Of a DNA stretch of 29,000 nt, positions 1-7,562 are shown one piece after another. A program made the translations under genes and the position numbers. The DNA is taken from assembly GCA_904419835.1 (NCBI GenBank), contig CAJFTA010000027.1:1-29000 (forward strand), in the 5' to 3' direction. The notes below the pieces were generated by a model. It made no database searches and was not told the DNA's origin. It was given only the letters and a program-made list of their open reading frames with translations. This DNA is from an uncultured Pseudoflavonifractor sp. (lineage in GTDB: Bacteria > Bacillota > Clostridia > Oscillospirales > Oscillospiraceae). Positions within the stretch are counted from its first letter, which is position 1. Each line of letters starts with the position of its first letter.

Positions 1-37
1 GTATAGGTGTCGGGCTCAGGCTCCGTGCCGCCGTCCT
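1..37. repeat. Direct DNA repeat in the surface-protein gene, copy A
   Basis: These 37 bases are identical to 253-289. They encode the GGTEPEPDTYT-type linker between InlB-like units, and the left edge of the window appears to enter another unit. Such near-identical in-gene repeats can expand or contract by recombination. Confidence 0.85.
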
Positions 38-1787
38 CGGTCCACCTGGCGGTATAGGTTGCGCTGGCGGTGACAGTCGCGGGCCACTCGGTCACCTTGC
101 TGCCGCTCTCGTCGTACCAGCCGTCAAAGACATACCCGCTGTCGGCCGCGGTGACAGGGCGCTCGGGGAAGGCCGCGCCCTCGGCGTAGGTGCCGGTCAC
201 GTCAGCGGTGCCGCCGTTGATGGTGCCGCCCGCCTCGGTCTTGAAGGTAATCGTATAGGTGTCGGGCTCAGGCTCCGTGCCGCCGTCCTTGGTCCAGACG
301 CCCAGCAGGTACACATCCTGGGGCGGCATAATGAACTTGCCGTCGCGAATGGTTACCAGATCACAGCTCCAGCCGGTGAAGGTGTAACCCTCCACCTGGG
401 CGGGCGCAGGGGCCACGGTCACCTCGGTGTCCGCAGCGTAGGACGCGCTGGCGGGCAGGGTGACGCCAGCGGGGATGTCGCCCACCCACACATAGGTGAC
501 GGTGTATGTATCAGGCTCGGGCTCCGTGCCGTTCCAGGTCCACTGGGCGTACAGGGACACATTGTCCGTCATGACGATCTCGTCGCCCGCCTTGTAGGCG
601 GTGCCGGCGCCATAGAGGTCGGTGTTCCAGCCGGTGAAGGTGTAGCCGGGCAGGGTGGGCTCCCGGTCGATGATGACGGCGGTCTGGCCTTCCTCATAGG
701 ACTGGGAGTCAAAACTCACCAGGGTGTTGTTGTCCTTGTAGTAATACTGCAGGATGTAGTTCTTTACCGCGGGCTCGTCCGCCTTCCACACGGCGTAGAG
801 GGTCACGTCGCCGCCCTCGGCGGGGATGGCAAACGAGCTGTCCGCCTCGGAGGCGTTCTTGTCGGTGGACCAGCCCACGAACGTATAGCCCTCCCGCGTC
901 AGGCTGTCGCCGCTCTTGGGCGTAAAGCTCTGGCCGGCCATGTAGCCGTTCTCGTCGGTCACCGTGCCGGTGCCGCCGTTGGCGTCATAGGTTACATAGT
1001 AGAGCTGCACCTCGTCCAGGATCTTGCCGTCCAGGTGCCAGACATACCTGCCGCTGTCCACATAGTTGTCGGCGCCGTCGGCCACCAGGAGCTTATACCA
1101 CTCCACGCCGGCCAGATCCAGCCAGCTGTTGGCCTCAAAGCGCTCAATGTTCTCCAGGGAAATGCTGGAGCCATACTGGGCGTAGTAGTTCTCACCGGCC
1201 ACCACTTCGGAGGCCTTGGGCAGCTCCATCTGGATCTTGCCCACGGTGAAGTAGCCGTGGTCATTGGGGGTACCCTGGCCGTCCTTGGCCTCCACGTACA
1301 CATAGACGTTCTGGAGAACCAGCTCGGGCTCGGTGGAGCCGGAGTCTTTCAGCTGGATCTCATAGAAGCCGCTTGCAGCCTTCTCATAGAACAGGGCCTG
1401 AAGCTCTTCGTCGCTGAAGTGCAGGGTCTTCTGGGTGCAGCCGTTGTCCAGATACAGCTCCAGAGCGGTCATATCCTGGGGGTGCTTCTCTTCCAGAGCG
1501 CTTACAGTGGTCCAGTAGACGTCAGGCGCCCAGTTCCAGACCAGGTCACGGGAGCAGTCCTCAAAGAACAAGGTAGCACCGTGAATGTCGTCATAGGTGT
1601 ACTCGGTCTCGTTCTTGACCATATCCTTCAGCGCACTGTCTGTAATATGGTACTCAAACGTCAAAACTCCATCGTAGGTTCCGTTAGGGGTGTCCACCGC
1701 AGCCAGGGCTCCGACGGACAGGGCGCTCACCACCATACAGAACACCATGAGAAGGGCCAGCGCCTTTTTGCTCATTCTTGCCAACAT
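1..1787 (-). CDS. Secreted InlB-type repeat surface protein (3' end beyond window)
   Basis: About 595 codons are visible and the C-terminus lies beyond the left edge, so any sortase signal or anchor cannot be seen. The chosen ATG at 1787 has AAGGAG seven bases upstream; an in-frame ATG at 1793 sits too close to it. Residues 1-30 form a signal peptide: a short basic start, a hydrophobic core and an ALAA-like end. Residues ~31-260 are a non-repetitive N-terminal region. From about residue 265 there are four successive ~70-85-residue units of the Listeria/Bacteroides (InlB B, Flg_new) type. Each has a GYxFxGW core and ends in a YxxxW motif, at roughly 265-336, 340-415, 425-496 and 511-582. Linkers read (GG)TEPEPDTYT. 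Such repeats occur in cell-surface proteins, often adhesins. The function here is inferred, and the ligand is unknown. The leader carries a c-di-GMP-I riboswitch, so expression is probably tied to the sessile/motile switch. Confidence 0.88.
   Translation of the reverse strand, partial: MLARMSKKALALLMVFCMVVSALSVGALAAVDTPNGTYDGVLTFEYHITDSALKDMVKNETEYTYDDIHGATLFFEDCSRDLVWNWAPDVYWTTVSALEEKHPQDMTALELYLDNGCTQKTLHFSDEELQALFYEKAASGFYEIQLKDSGSTEPELVLQNVYVYVEAKDGQGTPNDHGYFTVGKIQMELPKASEVVAGENYYAQYGSSISLENIERFEANSWLDLAGVEWYKLLVADGADNYVDSGRYVWHLDGKILDEVQLYYVTYDANGGTGTVTDENGYMAGQSFTPKSGDSLTREGYTFVGWSTDKNASEADSSFAIPAEGGDVTLYAVWKADEPAVKNYILQYYYKDNNTLVSFDSQSYEEGQTAVIIDREPTLPGYTFTGWNTDLYGAGTAYKAGDEIVMTDNVSLYAQWTWNGTEPEPDTYTVTYVWVGDIPAGVTLPASASYAADTEVTVAPAPAQVEGYTFTGWSCDLVTIRDGKFIMPPQDVYLLGVWTKDGGTEPEPDTYTITFKTEAGGTINGGTADVTGTYAEGAAFPERPVTAADSGYVFDGWYDESGSKVTEWPATVTASATYTARWTEDGGTEPEPDTY
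253..289. repeat. Direct DNA repeat in the surface-protein gene, copy B
   Basis: This is the second, identical copy of the 37-base linker found at 1-37. A more diverged version of the same linker lies around 505-545, where the codons differ but the peptide is similar. Confidence 0.85.
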
Positions 1788-1830
1788 GCTCATTCTCCTT
1801 CCTCGCATTGCGCAGGCAGTTTTTAAGTAT

Positions 1831-1913
1831 GCGGCAGCCGGACGGGCATGGCGGCGTTTCCCTCCGCTTTAGCCTCCTGGCTTTGCGTCCCGGCCTTTCA
1901 GCCGGTTTGCCTT
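1831..1913 (-). promoter_or_regulatory. Cyclic di-GMP-I (GEMM-I) riboswitch
   Basis: Read on the minus strand, the aptamer shows the GEMM-I hallmarks in order. They are GGCAAACC, then a short hairpin closed by a GAAA tetraloop (GGCU-GAAA-GGCC), then GGGACGCAAAGCC, then GGAGGCUAAA. A second arm with CGCCGCCAUG follows (tetraloop-receptor side), and it ends in GGCUGCC, which pairs with the initial GGCA. It lies about 45 bases upstream of the ATG at 1787 of the InlB-repeat gene and in the same orientation. No intrinsic terminator separates aptamer and start codon. A small hairpin (1801-1816; CCU-CGC pairing with GCG-AGG) abuts the Shine-Dalgarno, so translational control is plausible, but ON/OFF polarity cannot be read from the sequence. 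Confidence 0.93.
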
Positions 1914-2224
1914 TTTCCCGCCGGGCGGCCCGGCGGATTTTCCTCCGCTCTCTGCCGGAAAAGGCCGTCCCGCCCAGCGCTGTACCCACTCTACCACGGC
2001 ACGGTTACATTTTAGGTTATATTTTGAAAAAGTATATTTTTTTCATTTCCCTTTTTTCGCCCGGCTCCTTTTGTGCAGGAGGCTGCTTTTTTAAGAAAAA
2101 ATTCCTGATAAAATGGAAAAAAGACTCTTCCAGCCTTTTCAATCCTGTGCTATAATAGGAATAGCCTTGATTCTGTCCATCCCTTTTTTGCCCGAAATAA
2201 TATGGATGAAAGCAGGTGCCTGTC
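1914..2224. other. Intergenic region between divergent genes
   Basis: This is non-coding sequence upstream of the riboswitch on one side and the BTAD regulator on the other. Positions 2000-2100 are AT-rich compared with the rest of the window. On the minus strand TATACT (2036-2031) and TAAAAT-like hexamers are present, but none has a convincing -35 partner, so the promoter for the surface protein is unassigned. The plus-strand promoter is listed separately. Confidence 0.6.
2128..2156 (+). promoter_or_regulatory. Extended -10 promoter for the BTAD regulator
   Basis: A perfect extended -10, TGC-TATAAT (TATAAT at 2151-2156), lies ~70 bases upstream of the ATG at 2225. The -35 position with a 17-base spacer (2128-2133, TTCCAG) matches poorly, as is common for extended -10 promoters. 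Confidence 0.7.
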
Positions 2225-3424
2225 ATGAGCGATTCCGCTTGTATAAAAAACGTAAAAGTCACCATGTTGGGCGGTTTTTCCATCGCTGTGAACGGTCATG
2301 TGCTGACAGACGAGGCAAATCGTTCCCAAAAGCTGTGGAACGTCCTCTCCTATCTGCTGGTCCACCGGGACCGGAATGTGCCCCAGAGCGAGTTCATCGA
2401 GCAGTTCTGGCCGGGTGAGAACAGCGCCAACCCGGTCAACGCCCTCAAGACCCTGCTCTACCGGGTGCGGGCCATGCTGGAGCCCCTGTTCGGCTCGGAT
2501 GTGGAGCCCATCCTCTCCCGCAGGGGGTCCTACTCCTGGAATCCGGATATTGTCTGCACGCTGGACATCGACGAGTTTGAGGCCCTGTGCCACAGGGCCA
2601 ACGACGGCCGCCTGTCCGACGAGAGCCGCCTGACCCTCTACCGCCAGGCCGATCAGCTCTACCGGGGCGACTTCCTGCCCAAGCTGGAGGGCTCCCTGTG
2701 GATCATCCCCTACTCGGTGGAGTACCACAACCTCTACCTCCAGATGATCAAGGATTACGCCGCTCTTCTGGAGAAAAAGGAACGCTTTGAGGAGATGACC
2801 ACGGTCTGTACCCGGGCCAGCCAGCTGGACTCCCTGGACGAGACCCTGCACATCCTCATTGTCCGCTCCCTGCTGCGCCAGGGCAACGACACCGCCGCCC
2901 TGGCCCACTATGAGTCGGCCACCGATCTGCTCTACCGCAACCTGGGCGTGCGCCCCTCCCGGGAGCTGCGGGAGCTGTACAGCGAGATTATGAGCGTGGA
3001 GAAGTCTCTGGAGACCGATTTGGAGGCCATCCAGGACGACCTGCGGGAGACTGCCGCCCGCCCGGGCGCCTTTGTCTGCGAGTACGGCTTTTTCCGCGAG
3101 GCCTACCGGCTGGAGGCCCGCCGGGCCGTCCGGAGCGGCACCTCGGTCCATATCGCCCTCATCACCGTCTCCCTGCCGGACGGAGGCGTGCCCCCCCTGA
3201 CCGTGCTGGCCTCCACCATGGACCAGCTTCAGGAGGTGCTCACCGGCAGCCTCCGCCGGGGCGACGTGGTGTCCAAATACTCGGGCGCCCAGTTTGTGGT
3301 GATGCTGCCCGCCGCCAATTTTGAGAACAGCACCATGGTCATGGAGCGGGTTGTCTCCGCCTTCTACCGCCAGCACCGGCGGAACTTTCTCAGGCTCTCC
3401 TATAAAATCCGGGCGCTGGACTGA
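2225..3424 (+). CDS. BTAD-type transcriptional regulator with degenerate GGDEF-like C-terminus
   Basis: This is a 399-residue cytoplasmic protein. The ATG at 2225 is preferred over an in-frame GTG at 2216 because AGCAGG lies at the right distance upstream. Residues ~8-110 form an OmpR-like winged-helix domain, beginning with a VTMLGGFSIAVNG strand pattern typical of BTAD/SARP-like regulators. Residues ~113-262 form the helical BTAD domain, ending GVRPSRELRELY. Residues ~280-395 resemble a GGDEF domain: the stretch RRGDVVSKYSGAQFVVMLP aligns with the usual RxxDxxxRYGGDEFxxxLP. The signature itself is SGAQF (353-357) and the metal-binding LDID-like strand reads LITVSL, so diguanylate cyclase activity is very unlikely. 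It may sense nucleotide or mediate protein contacts. It is divergent from the c-di-GMP-riboswitch-controlled surface protein and leads the sortase and transglutaminase-like genes, so local control is plausible but inferred. Confidence 0.88.
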   Translation: MSDSACIKNVKVTMLGGFSIAVNGHVLTDEANRSQKLWNVLSYLLVHRDRNVPQSEFIEQFWPGENSANPVNALKTLLYRVRAMLEPLFGSDVEPILSRRGSYSWNPDIVCTLDIDEFEALCHRANDGRLSDESRLTLYRQADQLYRGDFLPKLEGSLWIIPYSVEYHNLYLQMIKDYAALLEKKERFEEMTTVCTRASQLDSLDETLHILIVRSLLRQGNDTAALAHYESATDLLYRNLGVRPSRELRELYSEIMSVEKSLETDLEAIQDDLRETAARPGAFVCEYGFFREAYRLEARRAVRSGTSVHIALITVSLPDGGVPPLTVLASTMDQLQEVLTGSLRRGDVVSKYSGAQFVVMLPAANFENSTMVMERVVSAFYRQHRRNFLRLSYKIRALD

Positions 3425-3474
3425 GCCCGCCCACATATTTAATCTGCTAATCAACGTTTTCAGGTACATCTGCT

Positions 3475-4236
3475 ATGAAAAGACATTCCAAAGGCGCCGC
3501 CATTGCGGCTGCCGCGGCCGTTGTGCTGCTGATTGCGGCGGCGGTTTTGTTCCTCTGGGACCGGCCCCAGTATGAGATCGTGGTGCCCTCCACGGCGCCG
3601 GTGACCTCTCTCACGCCCACGCCGGAGCCCACCCCCACGGACTCCGAACCTCTGTCCCCTACGCCCACCCCCCTCACCTACAAAGAGGTGCTGGAGGAGC
3701 CGGAGGACGGCCTGCCCACCGACAAGGTCTTTGTCACCGATACCCGCAAAGGCTACCAGAGCGGCGACCTGCGGCTGATTATCCCCAAGCTGGAGGTGGA
3801 TGAGCTCATTCTGGACGGCGTGGATGAGCAGACGCTCCTCCAGGGCGAGGGCCTGTACGACTATGCCCAGCTCCCCGGCGAGGGCCGGTCCAACACCTCC
3901 ATCGCCGGACACCGCAACTGGATCCGGGGCGGTAAAATCACCCTGGACCAGCCCTTTTCCTTCCTGGACACCCTGACGGAGGGGGACTACCTCTATCTGG
4001 TGTACGGGGAGAACATCTACCAATACCTCTTTGAGTACCAGGAGGTGGTGGAGCCCGACGACTGGGGCCCCATCTACAAGACGGACCACTCCTGCGTCAC
4101 CCTGACCACCTGCACGCCCGTGGGCGTCTCCGACCACCGTCTCATTGTCCGGGGCGCCCTGGTAGACATCATTCCTTTCACTGACGACTATGCTTATCCC
4201 GCCAACGCGGAAGAGGAGGCTCTGCAGAATCCATGA
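3475..4236 (+). CDS. Sortase, class D/E-like
   Basis: This is a 253-residue membrane-anchored cysteine transpeptidase that would link LPxTG-type proteins to the cell wall or to each other. Residues 7-27 form an N-terminal membrane segment. A Thr/Pro-rich linker (~37-68) is followed by the sortase barrel (~95-230). The catalytic set is visible: His146 in IAGHRN, Cys213 in TLTTCTP and Arg222 in DHRLIVRG. The TLTTCTP motif and single N-terminal anchor fit class D/E enzymes rather than class B. The gene begins 50 bases after the BTAD regulator and shares ATGA with the downstream transglutaminase-like gene, so the three are probably cotranscribed. The neighbouring InlB-repeat protein is a possible substrate, but its C-terminus is not in view. 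Confidence 0.93.
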   Translation: MKRHSKGAAIAAAAAVVLLIAAAVLFLWDRPQYEIVVPSTAPVTSLTPTPEPTPTDSEPLSPTPTPLTYKEVLEEPEDGLPTDKVFVTDTRKGYQSGDLRLIIPKLEVDELILDGVDEQTLLQGEGLYDYAQLPGEGRSNTSIAGHRNWIRGGKITLDQPFSFLDTLTEGDYLYLVYGENIYQYLFEYQEVVEPDDWGPIYKTDHSCVTLTTCTPVGVSDHRLIVRGALVDIIPFTDDYAYPANAEEEALQNP

Positions 4237-5153
4237 AATTGTTCAAATCCATCAACAAAAAGGGCGCCCGGATTGCCTGCGCCGTGCTGGCCATTGTGGT
4301 GGCGGTCGGGGTAGCCATCCCGCTGCTGGCCCAGGCCGGCGTGATTCCCCAGAAGGAGGCCGTCCAGAGCGGCGTCACCGTGTATAAGAACAGCAAGGCC
4401 GCTGTGGACGCGTCCAACCTGCCCCTGGGGTTTGTGTCGGTGTCCTACACCGGCGGCAAGGACGTGCGCATCAAGGTGCAGATCACCAAGACCGGCGGCA
4501 CCACCTACACCTACAACCTGAACAACAAGGGCACCGCCGAGACCTTCCCCCTCACCGAGGGCGACGGCAAGTACACCGTGAAGGTGTTTGAGAACACCCG
4601 CGGCACCAAGTACGCCCAGGCCTACTCCTGCTCCCTGGACCTGAAGCTGACCAGCGAGTTCTCCCCCTTCCTCTATTCCAACCAGTACGTCAACTTCAGC
4701 GACGACTCCAAGGTGGTGGCCAAGGCCGCCGAGCTGACCAAGGGTCTCACCACCGACCTGGACAAGGTGACGGAGATCTACCACTACGTTATCAACAACA
4801 TTACCTACGACTACCAGCTGGCCGCCACCGTGGCCTCCGGCTATCTGCCCGATGTGGACGCGGTCCTGGAGAGCGGCAAGGGCATCTGCTTTGACTACGC
4901 CGCCGTCATGTCCTCCATGCTCCGCAGCCAGAACATCCCCTGCAAGCTGATTGTGGGCTACGCGGGCACGGTATACCACGCCTGGATCAACGTCTACATC
5001 GAGGGCGTGGGCTGGGTGGACCACCTGATCTACTTCAACGGCGAGGACTGGTCCATGATGGACCCCACCTTTGTCTCCAACGGCAAGAACAACCCCGCCG
5101 TCCTCAAGTACGTGGGCGACGGCACCAATTACACCGAGAAATACGCCTATTAA
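4233..5153 (+). CDS. Secreted transglutaminase-like cysteine protein
   Basis: This is a 306-residue protein with an N-terminal membrane or signal segment (residues ~13-33, after KSINKKGAR). A beta-rich middle region (~45-140) is followed by a transglutaminase-like core (~165-285). The catalytic triad of the superfamily is complete: Cys219 in GKGICFDYA, His249 in VYHAWINV and Asp277 in MMDPTF. Bacterial members are papain-fold enzymes, usually proteases, amidases or crosslinkers of surface proteins; which of these applies is unknown. The start overlaps the sortase stop by four bases (ATGA), which implies translational coupling. A joint role in processing or stabilising sortase-attached surface proteins is inferred from this pairing. 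Confidence 0.9.
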   Translation: MKLFKSINKKGARIACAVLAIVVAVGVAIPLLAQAGVIPQKEAVQSGVTVYKNSKAAVDASNLPLGFVSVSYTGGKDVRIKVQITKTGGTTYTYNLNNKGTAETFPLTEGDGKYTVKVFENTRGTKYAQAYSCSLDLKLTSEFSPFLYSNQYVNFSDDSKVVAKAAELTKGLTTDLDKVTEIYHYVINNITYDYQLAATVASGYLPDVDAVLESGKGICFDYAAVMSSMLRSQNIPCKLIVGYAGTVYHAWINVYIEGVGWVDHLIYFNGEDWSMMDPTFVSNGKNNPAVLKYVGDGTNYTEKYAY

Positions 5154-5160
5154 CCGCTCT

Positions 5161-5194
5161 GCCCTGAGCCAGCGCTTTCGCGCTGGCTCAGGGC
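5161..5194 (+). terminator. Perfect 15-bp hairpin after the transglutaminase-like gene
   Basis: GCCCTGAGCCAGCGC pairs perfectly with its complement across a TTTC loop, seven bases after the stop codon. There is no T-run, so it may stabilise mRNA ends or act with Rho rather than as a classic intrinsic terminator. No recognisable promoter separates it from the pilus block. Confidence 0.6.
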
Positions 5195-5263
5195 ATGTGC
5201 GCCATTCTGCCCGTCTCAGGCGGCGTGGCCGCCTGCTCCATGATGATCCGGAGGTGTTGTCCT

Positions 5264-6313
5264 ATGGCAAAGCAACCGCGTACCGCTTCTCTCAGCGCCG
5301 ACGCGCTGTCTGTGTTCTGCTATCAGCTCTCCCTGATGATGCACGCCGGTATCGGCTCCGAGGAGGGCGTGGAGGTGCTGGCCGAGGACGCGGCCGCCCC
5401 CGGGAGCAAGGCTCTGCTGGGGTCTCTCCACGCCGCCCTGCTGGACGGCGCCCCGCTGTCCGACGCCCTCAGCGCCAGCGGCGCCTTCCCGGGGTATATG
5501 GTGCGCATGGTGGAGATCGGCCAGGCCGCCGGCCGGCTGGACCAGGTTCTCTCCGCCCTGGCCGCCTACTACCGGCGGGAATCCGAGACCGCGTCGGCCA
5601 TCCGCCGGGCCGTCCTCTACCCCGCCGTCATGGCGGTGCTGGTGGCGGCGGTGTTCCTGGTGCTCATGACCCGGGTGCTCCCCGTGTTCCAGCAGGTGTT
5701 TGAGCAGTTGGGACTGACGCTCTCCCCCGCCGCACAGGCCCTGATGGCCGCCGGCACGGCGGGGCAGTATGTGGGCGGCGCGCTGGTGGTGCTTCTGGCC
5801 GTGGGCGCCGTTATCCTGCTGGTGCTCTCCCGGCGGCAGGGCGCCGGGGCCCGTCCCATGGAGGCCCGCCTGCTGGGCAGGGGCAGGGCCGCCCAGGCGG
5901 TGGACCGCAGCCGCTTCTCCTCCGCCATGGCCCTGATGCTCTCCAGCGGCCTGCCCCTGGATGAGGCCATGGAGCGCACGGTCCGCCTGCTGGAGGGCTC
6001 CGCCCTCTCCCCCGCCCTGGCCGACTGCCAGGCCCGCATGGAGCAGGGGGAGGACTTTCATCGGGCTGTGACCAGCTGCGGCCTGCTGGATGGTCTCCAG
6101 GCCGGCCTGCTGGGGGCCGGATTCCGCTCCGGCGTGCCGGAGCAGGCCATGGAGGAGCTGGCCTCCCGCTGCCAGGAAGAGGCGGACGAGCGGCTCTCCG
6201 CCCTGCTGTCCCGGCTGGAGTTCGCCCTGGTGCTGCTGCTGTGCGTGGCTGTGGGGCTGGTGCTCCTGTCGGTCATGCTGCCTCTGCTGGGCGTGCTGAC
6301 CGCCATCGGCTGA
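5264..6313 (+). CDS. pilC: Type IV pilus / type II secretion inner-membrane platform protein (PilC/GspF family)
   Basis: This is a 349-residue integral membrane protein. The ATG at 5264 is chosen because GGAGG lies nine bases upstream; the frame is open back to 5195 but that start lacks a ribosome site. The family layout is two copies of the T2SSF domain. The first (~15-135) includes the QLSLMMHAGIGSEEGVEVL start and the MVEIGQAAGRLDQVL motif. The second (~220-340) has SSAMALMLSSGLPLDEAM and a LLGAGFRSGVPEQAMEELA stretch. Hydrophobic segments occur around 128-150, ~170-195 and at the C-terminus (~318-345). It would anchor the PilT-type motor and pilin-like subunits encoded just downstream. 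It is somewhat shorter than typical PilC (~400), mostly at the N-terminus. Confidence 0.92.
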   Translation: MAKQPRTASLSADALSVFCYQLSLMMHAGIGSEEGVEVLAEDAAAPGSKALLGSLHAALLDGAPLSDALSASGAFPGYMVRMVEIGQAAGRLDQVLSALAAYYRRESETASAIRRAVLYPAVMAVLVAAVFLVLMTRVLPVFQQVFEQLGLTLSPAAQALMAAGTAGQYVGGALVVLLAVGAVILLVLSRRQGAGARPMEARLLGRGRAAQAVDRSRFSSAMALMLSSGLPLDEAMERTVRLLEGSALSPALADCQARMEQGEDFHRAVTSCGLLDGLQAGLLGAGFRSGVPEQAMEELASRCQEEADERLSALLSRLEFALVLLLCVAVGLVLLSVMLPLLGVLTAIG

Positions 6314-6342
6314 CTGAATTTCTGTGAAAGGGGGTCTCCGCC

Positions 6343-6660
6343 ATGGGCGGCAGACGCGCCTCATTTGTGCGGCGGATCCTGCCCGCCGCCGTGTTCCTCA
6401 TCGCTCTGGCGGCGGCCGCGCTGCTGTTTACCAGGGTCATCAGCGCCCGCACCGACGCGGAGGTCCTCTCCCTTGCGGAGGAGGGCGTCCGCCGGGCGGC
6501 TGTGGAGTGCTACGCCCTGGAGGGCTTTTATCCCAGGACGCTGGACTATCTTGTGGAGAACTACGGCGTCACCGCTGACGACAGCCGGTACGTCATCTCT
6601 TATCAGTATGTGGCCTCCAACCTGATGCCCGACATCACGGTGCTGGCCCTGGGGGAATAA
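6343..6660 (+). CDS. Small pilin-like membrane-anchored protein
   Basis: This is a 105-residue protein with a single N-terminal hydrophobic helix (~12-30) preceded by a basic GGRRASFVRR segment. A short soluble region follows that contains RRAAVECYALEGFYPRTLDYLVENYG. The latter resembles the YxxxxGxYPxxLxxL pattern that follows the helix in pseudopilins. No G/A-FTLIE prepilin-peptidase site is present. An AAGGGGG ribosome site precedes the ATG. Membership of a pilin-like complex with the neighbouring PilC and PilT proteins is inferred; the exact subunit type cannot be named. Confidence 0.8.
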   Translation: MGGRRASFVRRILPAAVFLIALAAAALLFTRVISARTDAEVLSLAEEGVRRAAVECYALEGFYPRTLDYLVENYGVTADDSRYVISYQYVASNLMPDITVLALGE

Positions 6661-6702
6661 CGGCTCCCCCGCGAAAAACGCTTTTTGTAAGGGGGTGTCC
6701 CC

Positions 6703-7200
6703 ATGAAAATCCATTCCGGCGGAAACGGCCTGCGGCGGGTGGTGGTGGTGTGTCTGGCGGGGCTGTTCGCCCTGCTGGCCATGGGCGTGACCCTGTTGGG
6801 CACCGGCGTGTACCGCGCCGTGGCCGGCGATGCGGACGCCAACTCCACCCAGCGCACCGCCCTGTCCTATGTGGTCAACCAGATCCGCCGGGCGGATGCC
6901 GGCGGCGTGGCTGTGGGCACCTTCGGCGGCGCGGACGCCCTGCGCCTCACCGAGACCGGTGAGGACGGCAGCGTGTATGTCACCCTGATCTACTGCTGGG
7001 AGGGTTCCCTGCGGGAGCTGTACATGGAGGAGGACACCGGCCTGGCGCCGGAGGACGGCATGGCGGTGCTGCCCCTGTCCTCTCTGTCCCTGTCCGTCTC
7101 GGAGGCAGGGAATCTGGACATCTCCGCCGGTTCCGGGGCGGACCGGTGGTCCGTGACGCTGCACCCCCGCACCGGCTTGGAGGAGGTGGGTGAGCTGTGA
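6703..7200 (+). CDS. DUF4860-like pilus-locus protein
   Basis: This is a 165-residue protein with a basic N-terminus and one membrane helix (~12-32). It has an extracytoplasmic domain beginning with TQRTALSYVVNQIRRAD, followed by alternating beta strands. The helix-then-TALSYVxNxIRxAD arrangement matches my recollection of DUF4860 proteins, which sit in clostridial type IV pilus-like operons; a profile search would settle it. TAAGGGGG-type ribosome site upstream. The stop overlaps the GTG start of the next gene, so translation is coupled. Probable minor pilin-like subunit, with no known catalytic role. Confidence 0.78.
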   Translation: MKIHSGGNGLRRVVVVCLAGLFALLAMGVTLLGTGVYRAVAGDADANSTQRTALSYVVNQIRRADAGGVAVGTFGGADALRLTETGEDGSVYVTLIYCWEGSLRELYMEEDTGLAPEDGMAVLPLSSLSLSVSEAGNLDISAGSGADRWSVTLHPRTGLEEVGEL

Positions 7201-7562
7201 AGGAATCAGGCAGCCGCTTTTCCCTCTTTCTGATGGAGCTGATCATTGATTTATTCCTTTTTGTGCTGTGCGCGGCGGTGTGCGTGGGCCTGCTGCTCCA
7301 CGCCCGGAGCATGAGCCTGGAGAGTACCCGGCTCACCCAGGCGGTGTACCTGGCCCAGAGCACGGCGGAGGCCCTCCGGGCCGGCTCGGCCCTGCCGGAG
7401 GCGCCGGAGGGGTACCGGTGCGAGGTCAGCCGGACGGAGGACAGCGGCCTTACCTCCGCTTCCATTGAGGTCTTCTGGGGCGATACCGCGCTTTATACCC
7501 TGGAGACCAGCTGGATCCCCGCCCTGAGCGGGGACAGCGGTGAGGAGGTGGCGCTGCCGTGA
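7197..7562 (+). CDS. Small pilin-like protein with an N-terminal hydrophobic helix
   Basis: This is a 121-residue protein starting at GTG 7197 (GGAGGAGG upstream), overlapping the previous stop by three bases. Its N-terminus, FSLFLMELIIDLFLFVLCA, is a long hydrophobic helix with a single acidic residue in an MELI context. This recalls the type IV pilin N-terminal helix (F-T-L-I-E) without a canonical Gly before the cut site. The region TRLTQAVYLAQSTAEALRAG continues the amphipathic helix. The rest is a short beta-rich domain. It is likely a minor pilin or pseudopilin of this locus; it could instead be a non-processed membrane protein. Confidence 0.78.
   Translation: MKESGSRFSLFLMELIIDLFLFVLCAAVCVGLLLHARSMSLESTRLTQAVYLAQSTAEALRAGSALPEAPEGYRCEVSRTEDSGLTSASIEVFWGDTALYTLETSWIPALSGDSGEEVALP

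Noticed and set aside
1..300. Regular repeats resembling a CRISPR array
   Set aside because: The repeats are in frame within a coding region and encode InlB-type units; there are no short uniform repeats with unique spacers.
2066..2092. GCAG-GAGG-CTGC hairpin followed by T-run on the plus strand as a terminator
   Set aside because: The stem is only 4 bp, and no plus-strand gene lies upstream of it in the window.
2150..3469. Long minus-strand open frame (439 codons) opposite the BTAD gene
   Set aside because: It is a shadow of the plus-strand gene caused by GC-rich codon positions; its protein is rich in Gly/His/Gln/Val without any domain, and the plus-strand frame has clear domains.
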